DNA from: Bacteroidota bacterium
GTDB lineage: Bacteria; Bacteroidota; Bacteroidia; Flavobacteriales; Flavobacteriaceae
Direction: 5' to 3'
DNA: 16,605 bases
NCBI GenBank assembly: GCA_021793135.1
Contig: JAJYTI010000027.1
Location: 1-16,605 of the forward strand
This document shows, piece by piece, positions 14,817-16,605 of the stretch. Every line of letters starts with the position of its first letter. The first letter of the stretch is position 1. Below the pieces are notes generated by a model, which was given only the letters and a program-made list of their open reading frames with translations, made no database searches and had not been told where the DNA came from. The translations under genes were made by a program, and so were the position numbers.

Positions 14817-16605
14817 TTAGTTTATCGTTGCTCCATTTGGAACTTCATCTTTATCTGGATTTATAAAAACCAGACTACCATCTTCCTTTTCTGTCATAAG
14901 AATCATTCCTTGACTTTCTACACCACGTAATTTTCTAGGTGCAAGATTTACCAGTACAGTTACACGTTTACCTATTATTTCTTCTGGTGTAAAGTGTTCT
15001 GCCAATCCTGAAACTATGGTACGTACGTCTAATCCTGTATCGACTTTTAGCACCAATAATCTATCGGCTTTCGGCATCTTTTCTGCTTCTAGGATTGTTC
15101 CTACGCGCATATCCATCTTCATAAAGTCATCAAAGGTACACTCCTCCTTTCCAGGTTCCACATTTGGCGTAGTAATTGTATTTTCTTTTTTAGTTTCTTC
15201 CAATTTATCTAATTGTTTTTGAATGGTTTCGTCTTCTATTTTAGTAAATAATAATTCACTTTTTCCAATCTTATGATTCGCTGGTAACAAGGCTTCATTT
15301 GTTGCTACTGCTTGCCACGTTAATGGATTATTTAATTCATCAAATAGCAACATACTCTTCAACTTCGCAGAAGTATGTGGTAAAAATGGTTCTGACAATA
15401 CGCCAAGACCTGCCGCTATTTGTAGAGCTACATACATTATTGTTTTTGTACGATCTTCATCCGTTTTTATAGTATGCCAAGGTTCTTCGTCTGCTAAGTA
15501 TTTATTACCTAAACGCGCTAGATTCATCACTATTCCTTGCGCTTCTTTAAATCGATAACGTTCTATAGAACTGGCTATATTTGCAGGATAAGAACGTAAT
15601 TTGCTGAGAACTGCTAAATCTACATCGGTGAACTCTCCTGGAGTAGGGATAACACCATCATAGTATTTATGAGTAAGCACCATTACTCGGTTTATAAAGT
15701 TACCAAATACAGCTACCAACTCATTGTTATTACGTGCTTGAAAGTCTTTCCAAGTAAAGTCGTTATCTTTTGCCTCTGGTGCATTTGCAGTTAGCACATA
15801 GCGTAATACGTCTTGTTGGTTTGGAAAATCTTTTAAATATTCTGGAAGCCATACTGCCCAATTTCTGCTTGTAGAAAGCTTATCTCCCTCTAAGTTTAAA
15901 AACTCATTAGCTGGCACATTATCTGGCAAGATATAATCGCCATGTGCTTTAAGCATAGTTGGGAAAATAATGGCATGGAATACAATATTGTCCTTCCCTA
16001 TGAAATGCACTAATTTAGTATCCTTGGATTTCCAATAAGGTTCCCAATCTTTTCCTTCACGTTCTGCCCACTCCTTAGTAGAAGAGATATATCCAATAGG
16101 AGCATCAAACCAAACATAAAGTACTTTGCCTTCTGCTCCTTCTACAGGAACAGGAATTCCCCAATCCAAATCACGTGTTACGGCTCTTGGATGTAACCCA
16201 TCATCTAACCAAGATTTACATTGACCATACACGTTGGTTTTCCAATCGTTTTTATGTCCTTCTACAATCCATTCTTCTAACCATTGCTGGTATTCGTTCA
16301 ATGGTAAGAACCAGTGTTTGGTAGTTTTTAAGATAGGTTTGTTTCCTGTTATCGCACTTTTAGGATCGATTAAATCTGTAGCATTATGCGATGTACCACA
16401 GGTTTCGCACTGATCGCCATAGCTATCTGTAGCACCACATTTTGGGCAAGTTCCTATAACAAATCTATCGGCTAAGAATTGCTTGGCTTCTGCATCGTAT
16501 AACTGTTCCGTTTCTTTCTCGATAAACTTACCTTTATCGTACAAGGTTCTAAAAAAATCGGATGCGGTATCGTGATGTACTTTTGCCGATGTACGAGAAT
16601 AATTA
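14817..16605 (-). CDS. metG: Methionyl-tRNA synthetase, 5' end cut by right edge
   Basis: MetG charges initiator and elongator tRNA-Met. The frame stays open to the window edge: 595 residues are visible, beginning NYSRTSAKVHHDTAS, so the N-terminal Rossmann part with the HIGH motif is outside. A zinc knuckle reads CPKC...CETC about 54-70 residues in. The KMSKS-type loop is DKLSTSRNW, with Leu for Met and Thr for the second Lys. The anticodon-binding helical domain follows. The C-terminal 110 residues form the OB-fold tRNA-binding domain (FMKMDMRVGTILEAEKMPKA, then ADRLLVLKVDTG), typical of the long homodimeric type. The stop is at 14817-14819 and a strong terminator follows. Full-length relatives are near 690 residues, so roughly 85 percent is present. 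Confidence 0.97.
   Translation of the reverse strand, partial: NYSRTSAKVHHDTASDFFRTLYDKGKFIEKETEQLYDAEAKQFLADRFVIGTCPKCGATDSYGDQCETCGTSHNATDLIDPKSAITGNKPILKTTKHWFLPLNEYQQWLEEWIVEGHKNDWKTNVYGQCKSWLDDGLHPRAVTRDLDWGIPVPVEGAEGKVLYVWFDAPIGYISSTKEWAEREGKDWEPYWKSKDTKLVHFIGKDNIVFHAIIFPTMLKAHGDYILPDNVPANEFLNLEGDKLSTSRNWAVWLPEYLKDFPNQQDVLRYVLTANAPEAKDNDFTWKDFQARNNNELVAVFGNFINRVMVLTHKYYDGVIPTPGEFTDVDLAVLSKLRSYPANIASSIERYRFKEAQGIVMNLARLGNKYLADEEPWHTIKTDEDRTKTIMYVALQIAAGLGVLSEPFLPHTSAKLKSMLLFDELNNPLTWQAVATNEALLPANHKIGKSELLFTKIEDETIQKQLDKLEETKKENTITTPNVEPGKEECTFDDFMKMDMRVGTILEAEKMPKADRLLVLKVDTGLDVRTIVSGLAEHFTPEEIIGKRVTVLVNLAPRKLRGVESQGMILMTEKEDGSLVFINPDKDEVPNGATIN

Noticed and set aside
16542..16544. TTG as a start codon for metG
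   Set aside because: The frame stays open upstream to the window edge and encodes the conserved MetRS segment NYSRTSAKVHHDTASDFF, so this TTG is an internal leucine codon and the gene is simply truncated by the window.

Overview
The window reads as chromosome of a low-GC Bacteroidota, most likely a marine-type member of the Flavobacteriaceae. Supporting this are the AT-rich composition, start codons with no recognisable Shine-Dalgarno sequence, matches to the Bacteroidota -7 promoter motif TAnnTTTG (for example ahead of serS and of the deacetylase gene), the prs-rplY(ctc)-pth-ribF gene order, and hemH beside an AraC-type regulator. Genus and species cannot be read from the sequence. I see no phage, insertion sequence, CRISPR array, rRNA or tRNA.

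Left part (1-1886): the 5' part of hemH (ferrochelatase) and an AraC-family regulator, both on the minus strand. They are followed by a 441-bp divergent intergenic region holding a helically phased 10-bp direct repeat and a perfect 16-bp palindrome. Centre-left (1887-8093): a plus-strand housekeeping run of prs, rplY, pth, ribF, a membrane protein of the vitamin-K-dependent gamma-carboxylase (HTTM) type, and serS. Clear hairpin terminators follow prs, rplY and serS. The pth-ribF-carboxylase block is tightly packed, with an ATGA overlap between ribF and the carboxylase gene.

Centre-right (8094-12113): cphA (cyanophycin synthetase), preceded by a long imperfect palindrome, then an AstE/AspA-type zinc carboxypeptidase-fold gene on the same strand. 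The first zinc-ligand histidine of that second gene is replaced by tyrosine. Together they suggest storage of nitrogen as the Asp-Arg polymer cyanophycin; no classical cyanophycinase lies in the window.

Right part (12114-16605): three minus-strand genes. These are an acetyl-CoA hydrolase/CoA-transferase family enzyme, a class-IV-like (HDAC11-like) histone-deacetylase-family enzyme, and metG (methionyl-tRNA synthetase, cut by the right edge). The deacetylase promoter region carries a perfect 11-bp inverted repeat that straddles a -7 match. The 421-bp gap between the deacetylase and metG is filled largely by copies of a dispersed palindromic repeat, which also occurs once in the cphA-peptidase gap.

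No clearly unprecedented multi-gene system is evident. The best leads are the apparently catalytically intact bacterial gamma-carboxylase homologue coupled to ribF, the Tyr-for-His peptidase beside cphA, the deacetylase-CoA-transferase pair with its operator-like element, and the dispersed repeat family.
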